Shown piece after piece: positions 1 through 7,594 of a DNA stretch of 36,374 nucleotides (position 1 is the first letter of the stretch; each line of letters opens with the position of its first letter). The notes under the pieces are model-generated. The model was not told where the DNA came from and did not search any database. It was given only the letters and a program-made list of their open reading frames with translations. The DNA comes from Opitutus sp. GAS368 (GTDB taxonomy: Bacteria > Verrucomicrobiota > Verrucomicrobiia > Opitutales > Opitutaceae), in assembly GCA_945871085.1 (NCBI GenBank), contig CAMBVX010000023.1, positions 1 through 36,374 on the forward strand, written 5' to 3'. Position numbers and translations under genes: made by a program.

Positions 1-374
1 CGTTCCAGACCGAATTTCTCGACCAGCACCCGCGTGTAGTCGTCGCGCGTGAAGGTCGTCCACACGTCCATCTGCGGATTGACGAACCGGATGTCCTTCA
101 GCGGCACGATCGAATCGGAGATCTCTTTCGTCCAATATTTCCGACACGATTTGATCATGCCGACGGGAAACCCGTGGAGAGAAATGTCGAAGATATGCCC
201 GCCCTTACGGGTGAACCACGTGGCGAGTCCGCCAAATTGGTAGTGATGCTCAAGTAGCAGCACGCGGTGGCCGGCCTTCGCGAGCACGTTTGCCCCCGTA
301 AGGCCGCCCAAACCGCTGCCAATGACGATCACATCATACTCATCGGCGACACCTTTAAGCCAGTCGTAAGCCAT
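1..374 (-). CDS. Phytoene-desaturase-like NAD(P)/FAD-dependent oxidoreductase, N-terminal part (runs off the window)
   Basis: Only the first 124 codons are present; the gene continues past position 1. The start is ATG at 374, reading [19 protein letters not shown]. Residues about 14-45 form a classic Rossmann FAD-binding fold: [17 protein letters not shown] followed about 20 residues later by an acidic residue (LLLEHH) and then the GG motif (QFGGLATW). This is the architecture of CrtI/phytoene-desaturase-like and RetSat-like oxidoreductases. It resembles the oxidoreductase at 1300-2730, two genes upstream in the same direction, so the cluster holds two such enzymes. It is probably co-transcribed with the 415-1269 gene, whose stop lies 40 bases before its ATG. 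The substrate is unknown; a lipid or polyene bound to ACP, or a carotenoid-like chain, is an inference from the neighbours. No Shine-Dalgarno sequence precedes the ATG. Confidence 0.8.
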   Translation of the reverse strand, partial: MAYDWLKGVADEYDVIVIGSGLGGLTGANVLAKAGHRVLLLEHHYQFGGLATWFTRKGGHIFDISLHGFPVGMIKSCRKYWTKEISDSIVPLKDIRFVNPQMDVWTTFTRDDYTRVLVEKFGLE

Positions 375-414
375 GGAGCGTCAAGAGTGAGTCCGCTCCC
401 GGCCCGAGCGCAAC

Positions 415-1269
415 TCAGAGTTTGAGCGCACGCAGATACTTAAAGGAATCCGGGATGGATTTCAGCGGCATGACGGTTTCGTCTTCGAGGAAATAGTGCT
501 TCACGCCGATTTTATGCGCGGCGTTGAGGACCTCGGCCCATTGGATCTGACCTTCGCCCACCGCGACTTTGGCCGTCGCCGGGCTGCCGCCGGTGTGCCC
601 GCCGCGGGTGAAATCCTTGAGCATGTCTTTGATGTGCACCATCGACCAACGGTTCGGATATTTTGCCAGCAGCTTGGCCGGGTCGAGTCCGGTAATATAG
701 ACCCAGTAAACATCCATCTGGTAGGTCACGAGGTCGGCCTTGGTTTCGCGGACCAAAATATCGAACATCGTCTCGCCGTTGCCTGCGGCCGTCGGGCGAA
801 ATTCGAGCCCGTGAGGATGGTAGCCGAAGCGCAGTCCCTCTTTTTTGCAGGCCGCACCCCACTCGTTGAACTTCGCGGCCATCGCATGGGCCATGGCCTC
901 GGAAAACGGCTTGTCTTTGCTCACTGGAGGATAGGGCACGACGACGAACTTCAGGCCCAAGATTTTCGCGTCGCGGATCACGGCGGCGATGTCTTTTTCA
1001 AAGAGGCCGTAGCCAAAATGGCCGCTGACGGGAACGAGCCCTCGCGATTTCAACTCTGCCGCGAAAAGCTCGGGCGTGAGGCTGCCGGTGCCCGCGACTT
1101 CGACTTCCTTGATGCCATACGACTTCGCGAGATCGAGCGCGCCCGTGGTGCTTTCCTTGGTTTGCGCGCGGAGGCTGTAGAGCTGAAGACCAAGATGGTC
1201 GCGGAAATCGGCGGCATGCAGCGCGGCGGCAATGAGAGGCAACAGAGCGAGGCGGAGGAGTTTTTTCAT
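415..1269 (-). CDS. Exported sugar phosphate isomerase/epimerase-like TIM barrel protein
   Basis: A 284-residue protein with an N-terminal signal peptide (MKKLLRLALLPLIAAALHA, likely cut before ADF). It is followed by a xylose-isomerase-like/AP-endonuclease-2 TIM barrel: GLQLYSLR near residue 28, KEVEVAG near 54, GYHPHGLEF near 150, YQMDVYWV near 185, VHIKD near 213 and YFLEDE near 260. These are positions where the family carries metal-binding Glu, Asp and His residues. In Verrucomicrobiota and Planctomycetota such exported proteins are common and usually of unknown substrate. It lies between two FAD oxidoreductases, 30 bases after the first, in the same direction, so it is probably part of the same transcript, although a sugar-type enzyme in an acyl-chain cluster is unexpected. 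The bases before the ATG (CCCCTCCTC) are pyrimidine-rich, with no Shine-Dalgarno. Fold assignment is firm; specific activity is not known. Confidence 0.85.
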   Translation of the reverse strand: MKKLLRLALLPLIAAALHAADFRDHLGLQLYSLRAQTKESTTGALDLAKSYGIKEVEVAGTGSLTPELFAAELKSRGLVPVSGHFGYGLFEKDIAAVIRDAKILGLKFVVVPYPPVSKDKPFSEAMAHAMAAKFNEWGAACKKEGLRFGYHPHGLEFRPTAAGNGETMFDILVRETKADLVTYQMDVYWVYITGLDPAKLLAKYPNRWSMVHIKDMLKDFTRGGHTGGSPATAKVAVGEGQIQWAEVLNAAHKIGVKHYFLEDETVMPLKSIPDSFKYLRALKL

Positions 1270-1299
1270 GAGGAGGGGAATCGGGATGTCGTCGGCGTC

Positions 1300-2730
1300 T
1301 TAGCCCTTTTGCAAGATGTGATAGTTGGCCATCGAAATACCGCTCAGCATGGCACCGACAATTCCGAGAAAACCCTGATCGGTGCCGCAGAGATAAAGAT
1401 TTCCGAGGTCGGTTCGGCCCTGACGGTGTTTTACGGCTGCCCCATAAATCGCGCCGCCGAAGTGACCGGTGAACTTGGTAATCGTGCGGGGCGTGAACAT
1501 GTCCGTCGTGAGCGTCGCTGCCGCCAGTGCATCGTCACTCGCGAGCGGGGGCAGAAACCGCCGGGCGCTGCGCAGCACCCCGGTGAACCACCGCAGCTTG
1601 TCGGCCTGGTAGTCGGCTTCAGGCAGAATGGCCCAGCGATCATAGTTGGCGAGGCAGGTGACACGAAAAATGCCCTCGGGGAGAACGCGGCCGACGCCGT
1701 AGTCGAAATTATTGGGAATGCAGATGACGCCGCTGCGGGGATCGACCTGCGCGGTCGGGCGCACGTAATCGAAGCGCGACGAATCATTGAAAAAAATAAT
1801 CGTATCGCTCCCCCACCCCAGTTCCGCCGGTTGCCGGTCGAGAATACTGATCGTCTCGACGAAGGAGAGCGTGCGGGGGGCGGGGGGCAGCTCGCTGGAG
1901 CTCGCCGCTACCAGCCGCTCCGTTTCCGGCGCGCCAATGGAGGAAATGACGTGGTCGGCGGTGATTTCTTCACCGCTGTCGAGGAGGACGGCGCTCGCCC
2001 GGCCCGCGTGCGCGATGATTTTTTGCACGCCGCATTTCATCCGCCGCTCGCCACCGGCCGCCCGATATTTTTCCAGCAACACGCGCAGCACGACCCGAAC
2101 ACCCTCAAACGGCCGCGCAAATCCTTCGAGGAAGAGCGCCTTGAACATGATCACGAACTGGCCGAACTCCATATCGTGTTCCGTCGCGCTGCCGTAATAC
2201 ATCAGCGGGCAGAACAGCATGTCTTCCAGGAGCAGATCGGAGATATGCCGACGCACGACTTCCCGGGCCGAGATCGGCGCAGCCTCGAGCGAAACATCGT
2301 CAAACGTCCGGACGGCGGCCACCAGCTTCCGGAATCCGTCGGCTTGCGCAGGAAACATCGCGGCCACTTCGCCCTCGAAGACGACAAAATCATTCGTGAA
2401 GCGCAGCGACGTTTCCCCGCGTGGGCCGAACGCGATCCGCGACTGTTTCTGTTCACAAAGGGCAAACTCATCTCGGTCGATCCGGAGCTGACGGAGGAGT
2501 TTCCCGAGCGGCGTGCCCTTGACGCCGGGTCGCACGAAATTGGTCATCGCGTGAAGACCCACGTCGAATTTCCGTCCGGCGATACTATAAAAACTATTGA
2601 GCCCGCCGACGGCGTTGTGGCGCTCAAAAATGCAGACCTTCTTCCCGAAGTGCGCTAGGCGGATGCCAGCGGCGAGGCCGGACATGCCCGCGCCGATGAT
2701 GACCACGTCGTAGTGGGAGCGGGTGTTCAT
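1300..2730 (-). CDS. Phytoene-desaturase-like NAD(P)/FAD-dependent oxidoreductase
   Basis: A 476-residue protein when started at ATG 2730 (MNTRSHYDVVIIG); a TTG four codons upstream is less likely. The N-terminus has the dinucleotide-binding motif DVVIIGAGMSGLAAGIRL, the acidic end IFERH and the VGGLNS motif. The C-terminus has the FAD-closing segment LYLCGTDQGFLGIVGAMLSGI seen in CrtI-type desaturases and isomerases. The middle carries the typical HVISSIGAPETE strand of the second Rossmann region. The gene starts 62 bases after the ACP stop codon, which is after the beta-ketoacyl synthase, so an ACP-bound substrate is plausible. CrtI-like enzymes desaturate, saturate or isomerise hydrophobic chains; which of these applies cannot be read from the sequence. 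The long plus-strand ORF over this gene is a GC-rich shadow. Confidence 0.88.
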   Translation of the reverse strand: MNTRSHYDVVIIGAGMSGLAAGIRLAHFGKKVCIFERHNAVGGLNSFYSIAGRKFDVGLHAMTNFVRPGVKGTPLGKLLRQLRIDRDEFALCEQKQSRIAFGPRGETSLRFTNDFVVFEGEVAAMFPAQADGFRKLVAAVRTFDDVSLEAAPISAREVVRRHISDLLLEDMLFCPLMYYGSATEHDMEFGQFVIMFKALFLEGFARPFEGVRVVLRVLLEKYRAAGGERRMKCGVQKIIAHAGRASAVLLDSGEEITADHVISSIGAPETERLVAASSSELPPAPRTLSFVETISILDRQPAELGWGSDTIIFFNDSSRFDYVRPTAQVDPRSGVICIPNNFDYGVGRVLPEGIFRVTCLANYDRWAILPEADYQADKLRWFTGVLRSARRFLPPLASDDALAAATLTTDMFTPRTITKFTGHFGGAIYGAAVKHRQGRTDLGNLYLCGTDQGFLGIVGAMLSGISMANYHILQKG

Positions 2731-2792
2731 GCGTGGCGACAAAAAAGGCCGGGAATCGTCCCGGCCGAAATATTCACTCCCGGTGCTCGACC

Positions 2793-3056
2793 TCAGTTCT
2801 TGCCAGCCAAGGCGTCGAACTTCGGTGTCAGGTATTCCGCGCAGCTGTCGAGGCTCGCGAGCTGTTGATATTCTTTTTCCGGGACCTCGATACCATGGCG
2901 TTTGCGGAGCTCCATCACGATGTCCAAAAAGTCCATGCTATCGAGCTGGAGCTGGTCGCGCAGCCGCACCTCGGGTTTAACGTTGCTCAAGTCCTCGTCG
3001 GGGGCGATGTCGGCAATAATATCGAGCACCACCTGCTTGCATTCGTCTTTGGTCAT
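2793..3056 (-). CDS. Acyl carrier protein
   Basis: An 87-residue ACP. The phosphopantetheine attachment serine is Ser40 in LQLDSMDFLDI, the usual DSL motif here as DSM. The protein is acidic in its first 35 residues and is predicted to be a four-helix bundle. Its start is ATG at 3056, only 15 bases after the stop of the beta-ketoacyl synthase, and it precedes the FAD oxidoreductase, so it is very likely the dedicated carrier of this cluster rather than the housekeeping AcpP (which is usually next to fabG/fabF in a fatty acid operon). The C-terminal tail (LTPKFDALAGKN) is longer than that of a minimal ACP. The leader before the ATG has no Shine-Dalgarno. Confidence 0.93.
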   Translation of the reverse strand: MTKDECKQVVLDIIADIAPDEDLSNVKPEVRLRDQLQLDSMDFLDIVMELRKRHGIEVPEKEYQQLASLDSCAEYLTPKFDALAGKN

Positions 3057-3071
3057 AGTCGGGAGCCGGAA

Positions 3072-4310
3072 TTAGGGGACAAACCGTTTAACAATCAACG
3101 TGGAATTTATCCCGAGCATCCCGAAGGAATTGTTAAGAATGGTGTCTACTCTGGCAACCGCCCGCGGCTGATTGAGCACCAGCCCCGGCAGCGCACAGAG
3201 CGGATCGAGGTCGTCGACGTTGATGGTCGGATGGACCACTAGGTCGTCGAAGGACGGCAAGTTGCCCGCCAGTTCGAGCGCGCCAGCCGCGCCCATACAG
3301 TGGCCGATGTAACCCTTGGTGTTGTTGATGAAGGTGTCAGGGCAGCCCTCGCCAAAAACCGCCCGGATCGCCTCGCATTCCTGAATGTCGCCGAGCGGAG
3401 TGGCCGTGGCGTGGGTGTTGACGATATGGATGTCACGCGCGACGAGGCCGGCCCGGCTGATCGCGGCCCGCACGCATTCGGCCTGCCGCGTGGGATTCGG
3501 CAGCACGTAGTCGCTGGCGTCGCTGTTGACATGGTAGCCGCCAATTTCTCCGTAGATTTTGGCGCCGCGTGCGTGGGCATCCTCCAGCCGCTCCAGCGTG
3601 TAGAGCGCGCCACCCTCGGAGATGACGATACCGTTGCGCGCTTTGTCGAAGGGCCGCGAGGCCTTGCGCGGGTCTTCGTGCGTGGCGAGGGCGTTTTGGG
3701 ATTTGAAACCGGCGAAGATCCCAAACGTATGGATGCTCTCGCTCACGCCGCCGCAAATCGCGAGGTCCACCTCGCCCAAGCGCAGCATCTGCGTGGCGTG
3801 GATCAGGCCCATGTTTCCCGCGGCACACGCGGCACCGATCGTGTAAGCGGGTCCGGTCACACCAAGATTGAGCGAGGCTTCACCGGCAGGGTTATTGGCG
3901 ACGGTGCGGGGATTGTGGTAGTGCGACCAAAACTTCGTGTCGTAGTTAAATTTCGAGATATTGTAGATTTCGTTCTCGGTCTCGACGTTGCCGTGCTCCG
4001 TGCAGCCGATGTAAATGCCCACACGGTCCTTCGCCACGGCCTCCCACTTCAGACCACTATCGGCGAGCGCTTCGCGCGCACAGTAGATCGAAATACTCCC
4101 GGCCCGCGTGCCGACACGCACCTCTTTCTTTTTTTGGTGTTTCAGCGCGTCGTAGTCGCAGACACCCGCGAGCTGCGAACCCATGTAGCGGATCTCGCGG
4201 CGTTGAATTCCGGCCACGCCTGCGAGGAGATTTGCGCGAAACTGCGCGAGCGAGTTACCGTTGGGAGCGGTCAGACCGACACCTGTGATGACGATGCGCG
4301 AGAGCTTCAT
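3072..4310 (-). CDS. Beta-ketoacyl-ACP synthase (FabF/KAS II-like) of a specialised acyl cluster
   Basis: A 412-residue thiolase-fold condensing enzyme. From ATG 4310 (MKLSRIVITGVGLTAPNG) the catalytic triad is visible: Cys162 in GAACAAGNMG, His300 in VNTHATATPLGD and His337 in GYIGHCMGAAGA, with the conserved Lys332 in NNTKG. The GFGG-like C-terminal loop is NNSFGMLG. The nucleophile motif AACAAG departs from the usual TACAS/SACAS of housekeeping FabF, and the insert around residues 112-140 (YNISKFNYDTKFW) is unusual, so this is probably a divergent KAS that serves the neighbouring ACP. A TTG start nine codons upstream is also open, but the family normally starts just before the RVVITG strand. 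The gene leads the minus-strand cluster and is divergent from galE, 62 bases away. Confidence 0.9.
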   Translation of the reverse strand: MKLSRIVITGVGLTAPNGNSLAQFRANLLAGVAGIQRREIRYMGSQLAGVCDYDALKHQKKKEVRVGTRAGSISIYCAREALADSGLKWEAVAKDRVGIYIGCTEHGNVETENEIYNISKFNYDTKFWSHYHNPRTVANNPAGEASLNLGVTGPAYTIGAACAAGNMGLIHATQMLRLGEVDLAICGGVSESIHTFGIFAGFKSQNALATHEDPRKASRPFDKARNGIVISEGGALYTLERLEDAHARGAKIYGEIGGYHVNSDASDYVLPNPTRQAECVRAAISRAGLVARDIHIVNTHATATPLGDIQECEAIRAVFGEGCPDTFINNTKGYIGHCMGAAGALELAGNLPSFDDLVVHPTINVDDLDPLCALPGLVLNQPRAVARVDTILNNSFGMLGINSTLIVKRFVP

Positions 4311-4372
4311 TAAGTTGGAAAGGAAATCGCTAGCCAACCTCCGCCCGAAAGCAATACAACCCTCCTTTACCT

Positions 4373-5365
4373 ATGAACGTTCTCGTCGTCGGAGGCGCCG
4401 GTTACATCGGCAGCCATTGTGTGCGCCAACTCGCCGCTGCCGGTCACCGCCCCGTGGTGCTCGACAATTTCGCCTATGGCCACCGTGGAGCCCTCCCGTC
4501 CAATGTGACCGTGCACGACGCGAATCTGGGCGATGAAGCCGCCGTGAAACGGATCCTCCTCGATGAGAAAATTGAAGCGGTCATGCATTTCGCGGCCTTC
4601 TGTTACGTCGGCGAATCCGTCACCGATCCGATCAAGTATTACCTGAATAACAGCGCCGCCACCCTGCACCTGCTGAACGCGATGCTCGAAGTGGGCCTGA
4701 AAAAATTTATCTTCTCCTCGACCTGCGCGACGTTTGGCGTGCCGGCGACGTTGCCGATCCATGAGGATCTTCCGCAAGCCCCCATCAATCCTTACGGTCA
4801 GACCAAGCTCGATATCGAACTCGCGCTCCGCTCACTCGCGCCCGCCACCGGACTGAGCTTCGCGGTCTTCCGCTACTTCAACGCCGCCGGTGCTTCCGAG
4901 GACGGCTCCATCGGGGAAGATCACCACCCGGAGACTCACCTGATCCCCGTGGCGATCGATGTCGCGACCGGCAAACGCCCGCATCTGGAACTTTACGGCA
5001 CCGACTACCCCACTCCCGATGGCACGTGCCTGCGCGACTACGTGCACGTGGACGATTTGAGCCGCGCCCACATCGCCGCTTTCGAAAAACTCTCCGTGCC
5101 CGGCACCCAACTCTTTTTCAACCTCGGCACCGGCCAGCCGACCTCCAACCGGGAAGTCATCCGCGCGGTCGAGAAAATCGTCGGTCGCCCCGTCAAGGTC
5201 ATCGAAAAGCCCCGACGACCCGGCGATCCGCCCGCGCTCTACGCGGACTCGTCAAAAGCCCAGCGCGAACTCGACTGGAAAGTGAAATTTGGCGACATCG
5301 AGTCGATCGTGGCAACCGCGTGGAAGTGGCATTCGACGCATCCCCAGGGTTACGCTGATCGATGA
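4373..5365 (+). CDS. galE: UDP-glucose 4-epimerase
   Basis: A 330-residue extended short-chain dehydrogenase. The NAD-binding glycine motif is GGAGYIGSH (residues 7-15); the catalytic residues are in SSTCATFG (about 115-122) and Tyr141-x-x-x-Lys145 (YGQTK). The family signatures RYFNAAGA, ETHLIP and GTCLRDYVHV are all present, the last two typical of GalE rather than of other sugar epimerases. It interconverts UDP-glucose and UDP-galactose in the cytoplasm, feeding surface polysaccharide or galactose use. The stop codon overlaps the start of the btpA-family gene (ATGA), implying translational coupling. The leader just before the ATG is CCCTCCTTTACCT, pyrimidine-rich and without a Shine-Dalgarno. 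Confidence 0.95.
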   Translation: MNVLVVGGAGYIGSHCVRQLAAAGHRPVVLDNFAYGHRGALPSNVTVHDANLGDEAAVKRILLDEKIEAVMHFAAFCYVGESVTDPIKYYLNNSAATLHLLNAMLEVGLKKFIFSSTCATFGVPATLPIHEDLPQAPINPYGQTKLDIELALRSLAPATGLSFAVFRYFNAAGASEDGSIGEDHHPETHLIPVAIDVATGKRPHLELYGTDYPTPDGTCLRDYVHVDDLSRAHIAAFEKLSVPGTQLFFNLGTGQPTSNREVIRAVEKIVGRPVKVIEKPRRPGDPPALYADSSKAQRELDWKVKFGDIESIVATAWKWHSTHPQGYADR

Positions 5366-6168
5366 AAACTCCCGGGCTCTTCGCCGTCGCCCAGCCCGTG
5401 ATCGGCATGATCCACCTCGGCGCGCTGCCCGGCACGCCCGCGAGTCGGCAATCGTTGCACGAAATCGAGGCGCAGGCGTTGCACGAGGCGAAGATCTATC
5501 GAGAGGCTGGCGTGCACGGTCTGATGATGGAAAACATGCACGACACGCCCTACCTCCGCGGGAAGGTCGGCCCTGAAATCGTCGCAGCAATCGCGGTCAT
5601 CGCCCGCGCTGTGAAGGTCGCATCGCGCTTACCTTGCGGCCTGCAAATCCTCGCCGCCGCCAACCTGGAGGCCCTCGCCGTCGCCCATGCGGCGGGCCTC
5701 GACTTCATCCGGGCCGAGGGCTTCGCCTTCGCACACGTGGCCGACGAAGGGATCATCCAGTCCTCGGCGGCCGACTTGCTCCGCTACCGTCGCGCCATCG
5801 GCGCCGAACGCGTGCAGGTGTGGGTAGACGTGAAGAAAAAACACAGCTCGCACGCGATCACCGCCGACGTCGGTATCGGCGAGACGGCGCACGCGGTCGA
5901 ATTCATGCGCGGCGATGCAGTGATCGTGACCGGAACTGTGACCGGCGACGCCCCAAAGCTCGACGACGTGCGCGCCGTGAAACAGGCGACGCGGTTGCCC
6001 GTCTACCTCGGCTCCGGGGTAACGGCGGCAAACGTCGGGGAATTTCTCCGGGAAGCCGACGGCGTCATCGTCGGTTCCGAGTTCAAAATCGGCCGCCACT
6101 GGTCGGCTGCCGTCGATGCGAAGCGCGTGCGACGATTTATGGCGGCGGTCGCCGCCGGTCAGAGGTAG
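5362..6168 (+). CDS. BtpA/SgcQ family TIM barrel protein
   Basis: A 268-residue protein of the BtpA family (PF03437). Recognisable segments are VIGMIHLGALPGTP near the N-terminus, GLMMENMHDTPY near residue 53, DFIRAEGF near 114, VDVKKKHSSHA near 155, DAVIVTGTVTG near 180 and GVIVGSEFK near 235. In cyanobacteria BtpA affects photosystem I stability, and SgcQ lies in a sugar cluster of enteric bacteria; the biochemical function is not settled. The four-base overlap with galE is the main clue here and points to sugar or nucleotide-sugar metabolism (inference). Its TAG stop codon is contributed by the left edge of the inverted repeat 6165-6248, so the repeat may have defined the present C-terminus. 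Confidence 0.9.
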   Translation: MKTPGLFAVAQPVIGMIHLGALPGTPASRQSLHEIEAQALHEAKIYREAGVHGLMMENMHDTPYLRGKVGPEIVAAIAVIARAVKVASRLPCGLQILAAANLEALAVAHAAGLDFIRAEGFAFAHVADEGIIQSSAADLLRYRRAIGAERVQVWVDVKKKHSSHAITADVGIGETAHAVEFMRGDAVIVTGTVTGDAPKLDDVRAVKQATRLPVYLGSGVTAANVGEFLREADGVIVGSEFKIGRHWSAAVDAKRVRRFMAAVAAGQR

Positions 6169-6248
6169 GACCGGGTCTCTGACCCGCCCTGATTGCGAAC
6201 ACCCCGCGCACGGACTACCGCGAGGGCGGGTCGGAAACCCTGCCCTAC
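6165..6248. repeat. Long imperfect inverted repeat (copy A) between convergent btpA-like gene and lepB
   Basis: The two 26-base arms are 6165-6190 (begins GTAGGACCGGGTCTCT, ends GACCCGCCCT) and 6223-6248 (reverse complement begins GTAGGGCAGGGTTTCC). They match at 22 of 26 positions around a 32-base loop that contains CACGGACT. A second copy with the same arms and the same loop octamer lies at 28284-28360. Both edges read TAG into the flanking gene: 6166-6168 is the stop of the btpA-family gene and 6245-6247 the stop of lepB. The location between convergent genes suggests a bidirectional terminator or mRNA-end stabiliser; there is no T-tract, so it is not a canonical intrinsic terminator. A REP-like, transposase-mobilised family is a possibility. 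Confidence 0.85.
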
Positions 6249-7582
6249 TTCGCCGGGCCCCAGTGCTTCGTGAACGGAAAATAGATAAACAGCGGCCGAC
6301 CGGCGACATCCTTGCCCGGCACAAAGCCCCAGTAACGACCGTCCGCGCTGTTGCCGGAGTTATCGCCCAACGCAAAAAACTGGCCCGGCGGAACCTTGGC
6401 CTTTTCACCGAGCGCCAACAGTCCAAACGGCTGGTAGCCACCATATTTCCCGCTCTGCTCGTTGTTTCCCTGAAACGCGCGGGAGCCCTCGATCGGTCTT
6501 CCATTGCGCAACAGCACGCCCGTGCCAGCGGACTTTATGATCGTAGCCCCGTCGCCGGCGGTCTTGCCGCCGACTATTTCAATTTCGTCGCCAGGGGTTC
6601 CGACGAGACGCTTGATGTAATATTGATCGCCGTAGGTGTCAGCGATGCCCTTGATATTGCCCGTCCTAAAAACAAATCCCTGACCGGCGTCCGGGCGCAC
6701 AAAATGGTAACTCATCCGGTCCACGAACAACTGGTCGCCGGTCAATTCATCGAATGAAAGGAACCGTTCTCCAGCACGCACGAAACGGCCGGTGCGGATA
6801 CACCGGACATTTTCTCCATCGACGTTGCGCACCTCGAACTGGCCCGCGCGCATCTTCTTTTCCACTTCGGCATTGAAGCTTTGAGTCGTGAATTTTTTGC
6901 CGGGGGAGACCAGCGCCTCGGACACAACCCAGTCCATGTCGAAGTCCATCGGCAGGCTCACTTTCACGGGCTTATCGCCGACAAAGAGCGTGTATTCCCG
7001 CAAGTCGGTCGGAATCACCAGCCAAGATCGCCCCGACACAATCCGCGCGCGCACAGCACCACGGCTCTGTCCGCCAAAAACCGGGACCAACACCTCTCCG
7101 TCGCTCGGAGCATCGAGCCGATGAGGCCACGCGCCAAACAAGACGGCGCGCGCCGCGACGGCGGCCGACGACGGTTCCTCCGCCGGCTTCATAAAAACTT
7201 CCGGCGTCATGCCGTTGTAGGTTGGCCACATCGAGTTCGTCGGGATCTTGAAGGGCTGCACGAAATACGTGCGGATGCCGAGGATCACGATCGCCGCCAC
7301 GAGGAAAAACTCGACGTTTTCGACCAGAGCGCTCTTGGGGTAAATCGCTCCACCCGTGCGACGAAGCACCTCCTCCAGCGCCTCGATCTCGAGCTTCAGT
7401 TTTTCGGCCCCGGCCTTCTCTTTGAGCAGTACGCGGAGCATCGCGGTATGCGCCTGCAGTTCGCCCACCAACGCCGCCGTGAGCACGTCGCGGCGGAAGT
7501 GGTAGACGCGGTCGGCGACTTCGAGCCAGTTCGTCGCGTTCTCGCGCATCTTTTTTTCCTGGGACTGAAAAAGGCCGAACAT
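6245..7582 (-). CDS. lepB: Signal peptidase I with a large insertion
   Basis: A 445-residue type I signal peptidase, which cleaves signal peptides on the outer face of the inner membrane. The catalytic serine is Ser117 in KIPTNSMWPT and the general base is Lys324 in YYIKRLVGTPGD; the C-terminal box is GDNSGNSADGRYWGFVP (normally GDNRDNSxDSR). A charged, helical N-terminal part (residues 1-88) precedes one membrane segment at about 90-108. About 200 residues separate Ser and Lys, against about 55 in E. coli LepB, so a big domain is inserted in the periplasmic part. The gene starts 12 bases after lepA, as in the classic lepA-lepB order. Its TAG stop is provided by the inverted repeat at 6165-6248. 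Confidence 0.93.
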   Translation of the reverse strand: MFGLFQSQEKKMRENATNWLEVADRVYHFRRDVLTAALVGELQAHTAMLRVLLKEKAGAEKLKLEIEALEEVLRRTGGAIYPKSALVENVEFFLVAAIVILGIRTYFVQPFKIPTNSMWPTYNGMTPEVFMKPAEEPSSAAVAARAVLFGAWPHRLDAPSDGEVLVPVFGGQSRGAVRARIVSGRSWLVIPTDLREYTLFVGDKPVKVSLPMDFDMDWVVSEALVSPGKKFTTQSFNAEVEKKMRAGQFEVRNVDGENVRCIRTGRFVRAGERFLSFDELTGDQLFVDRMSYHFVRPDAGQGFVFRTGNIKGIADTYGDQYYIKRLVGTPGDEIEIVGGKTAGDGATIIKSAGTGVLLRNGRPIEGSRAFQGNNEQSGKYGGYQPFGLLALGEKAKVPPGQFFALGDNSGNSADGRYWGFVPGKDVAGRPLFIYFPFTKHWGPAK

Positions 7583-7594
7583 GGGTCGAGGGGA

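Noticed and set aside
496-2658. Long open frame (720 residues) on the plus strand opposite the sugar isomerase and FAD oxidoreductase genes
   Set aside because: It lies antisense to two genes with clear motifs, spans their intergenic gap and has an arginine/histidine-rich composition typical of GC-rich shadow frames.
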